This document shows, piece by piece, positions 62,973 through 64,000 of a stretch of DNA of 64,000 nucleotides. The notes under the pieces are model-generated. The model did no database searches. It saw only the letters and a list, made by a program, of their open reading frames with translations, and had not been told where the DNA came from. The position numbers and the translations under genes are program-made. The DNA is from Rhodococcus sp. OK302 (GTDB taxonomy: Bacteria; Actinomycetota; Actinomycetes; Mycobacteriales; Mycobacteriaceae), in assembly GCF_002245895.1 (NCBI RefSeq), contig NZ_NPJZ01000001.1:1041001-1105000 (forward strand). Reading direction: 5' to 3'. Numbering within the stretch: the first letter of the stretch is position 1; the number at the start of each line of letters is the position of its first letter.

Positions 62973-64000
62973 ATGAGCACATCGCCATCGGCCGTTGCGC
63001 AACGGAAATCGATCGTACTAACTTCCGTGTCCGCACTCTCGACGTGTGTGATGGTCGGTGGAATTGTCGCCGGATTTGCGGGACCCGCAACATCCGCGCC
63101 GGCTCGCGCGGCACTGCCGACGGCAGCTTTCACCGCGTCGGCGTGTGAGGGAACGGATACCGCCGACATCGTTCCCGGGTCGAATGAACTGGTGATCGAC
63201 GGTCAGCGTTTGGAGAACTACAACGACGGAAATGTCGTGCCCCTCTACAACAACGGCTACGTCGACGGTAGGTCGGTAGTCGCCCCGGTCTGTGGTGTGC
63301 GCGAAGTTGACGGCGTGGGTCCGCGGTCGGAATGGATGTACTGCACGGATATCGACCTGGATACCTGCGATGAGGTCAATGGCGGCCGGCCGGGCTATAC
63401 CCCTGAAGACGATCGCCACAATGAACTCTCCTTCGAGACTGTGGGGCCGACAATCCCGGTTGCCGGTAATGACCGCCTGAACGACGATCAGGAACTCGTC
63501 ATCAGTTACCTCCTCCAAAATCCACATCCGTTCACGGCCCTCACGCCGAACGGTGTCGCCGACGATTCGACCGACAACAATCGGGTGAATCGGCAGCTGC
63601 TGGTGTGGTGTATTTCCGACTGGGAGGGCGGCCAACACAAATACGGCGACGGCACCGAGATGGTCGATTGCGACGCCGACCTCGGATCAGCAGAGCAGTC
63701 TCGGATTCTCGAGATCATGAAAGCCGAACCCATTTTGGGAATCGAGCTGACACGCCCCACCGCGGGAACAGTCGCGAACGGCGGCACGGCCACCTTCACG
63801 GTATCGACCAATCTGTACGGCAAGCGGCTCACGGTGAATGTTCCGACCGGCGCCAAGGTCGAACTGTGTGAGCCCAGCTCAAACGCGAAGCTGACCGGCA
63901 ATACCCTCGTTGTCACCGGCAGCGGCAATGATTCGACCGACGTGAAACTCTGTGTCACGTCTTCCGCGGGTGGCAACGTCAAGGTTTCCGTGTCGGGTAC
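62973..64000 (+). CDS. Secreted thioester-domain (TED) surface protein, partial
   Basis: Starts at ATG 62973 after GAGGAG and stays open to the window end (342 residues visible). A signal peptide ends near PATSAPA. The next 200 residues look like a Cys-Gln thioester domain: Cys124 in WMYCTDID, ISYLLQNPHPF before the glutamine, and Gln208 in NRQLLVWCIS, matching the Gln-x-x-x-Trp motif of TED adhesins. Extra cysteines suggest disulfides. From about residue 255 an Ig-like beta domain follows (ELTRPTAGTVANGGTATFTV). Such proteins attach covalently to host or environmental targets. The C-terminal anchor lies outside the window. Confidence 0.65.
   Translation, partial: MSTSPSAVAQRKSIVLTSVSALSTCVMVGGIVAGFAGPATSAPARAALPTAAFTASACEGTDTADIVPGSNELVIDGQRLENYNDGNVVPLYNNGYVDGRSVVAPVCGVREVDGVGPRSEWMYCTDIDLDTCDEVNGGRPGYTPEDDRHNELSFETVGPTIPVAGNDRLNDDQELVISYLLQNPHPFTALTPNGVADDSTDNNRVNRQLLVWCISDWEGGQHKYGDGTEMVDCDADLGSAEQSRILEIMKAEPILGIELTRPTAGTVANGGTATFTVSTNLYGKRLTVNVPTGAKVELCEPSSNAKLTGNTLVVTGSGNDSTDVKLCVTSSAGGNVKVSVSG

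Overview
The window looks like a chromosomal segment of a high-GC, mycolic-acid actinomycete, most likely Rhodococcus (R. erythropolis/qingshengii type). The basis is the overall GC content and codon use, GTG starts, a mycobacterial-type LysX fusion, a cutinase-family secreted protein, a 13E12/DUF222 HNH protein, DUF732, DUF5313 and MpaB-family proteins, and a GabD2-type dehydrogenase. This is an inference; no 16S or marker gene is present. I see no tRNA, rRNA, CRISPR array, insertion sequence or prophage.

Layout. 1-4857: the tail of gltD and a strong terminator, a LuxR-type regulator divergent from a flavin monooxygenase/zinc alcohol dehydrogenase pair, a secreted cutinase-like protein and a lipoprotein. 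4858-7706: secreted proteins, including a tandem paralogous pair with Gly/Ser tails and a double OB-fold protein. 7722-20332: an SDR enzyme, then a large peptide/nickel-type ABC importer locus with three paralogous binding lipoproteins, interrupted by a UBP zinc-finger gene and a CPA1 Na+/H+ antiporter, ending in two permeases and two ATPases. All three binding-protein genes carry a TGTGN-N6-TCACA (CRP/GlxR-like) site at nearly the same distance from the start codon. 20349-23570: a compact sugar operon (TIM-barrel isomerase, GH13 alpha-glucosidase, histidine phosphatase). 23787-26035: orphan genes, the last of clearly lower GC. 26048-32031: alpha/beta hydrolase, lysX, an S4 protein, rraA and an MpaB-type oxygenase, with a near-consensus parS site at the lysX/hydrolase junction.

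33140-40631 is the most coherent functional unit. A TauE/SafE exporter, a MocR/PdxR-type regulator, a class III aminotransferase, an SDR and a TauCAB-like ABC importer together match the known plan for taking nitrogen from taurine and excreting the carbon and sulfur as isethionate (TauABC, Tpa, IsfD, IsfE). 40666-46752 holds a secretory lipase, DUF5313, an MFS carrier, gabD2, an SRPBCC protein, a decayed proline dehydrogenase and an Arg/Gly-rich small protein. 46833-54104 holds a 13E12 HNH protein, a two-component system divergent from an ABC exporter, a PAS protein, a TetR regulator with a 28-bp operator-like palindrome, and a SHOCT/DUF6325 pair. 54105-58105 is a PaaX-like regulator followed by an AidB-like acyl-CoA dehydrogenase and an acyl-CoA ligase, with a textbook promoter whose -10 box lies between the arms of a 10-bp inverted repeat. 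58120-62358 (minus strand) is an M20 peptidase, a YfcC-type carrier and an orphan membrane protein. The window ends in a secreted protein with apparent Cys-Gln thioester-domain motifs, preceded by an AT-rich 614-bp intergenic region with a good sigma-70 promoter.

Three remnants show ongoing gene decay or gain: an N-terminally truncated MINPP-type histidine phosphatase (32632-33081), a proline dehydrogenase fragment (45826-46226), and the low-GC orphan at 25571-26035.
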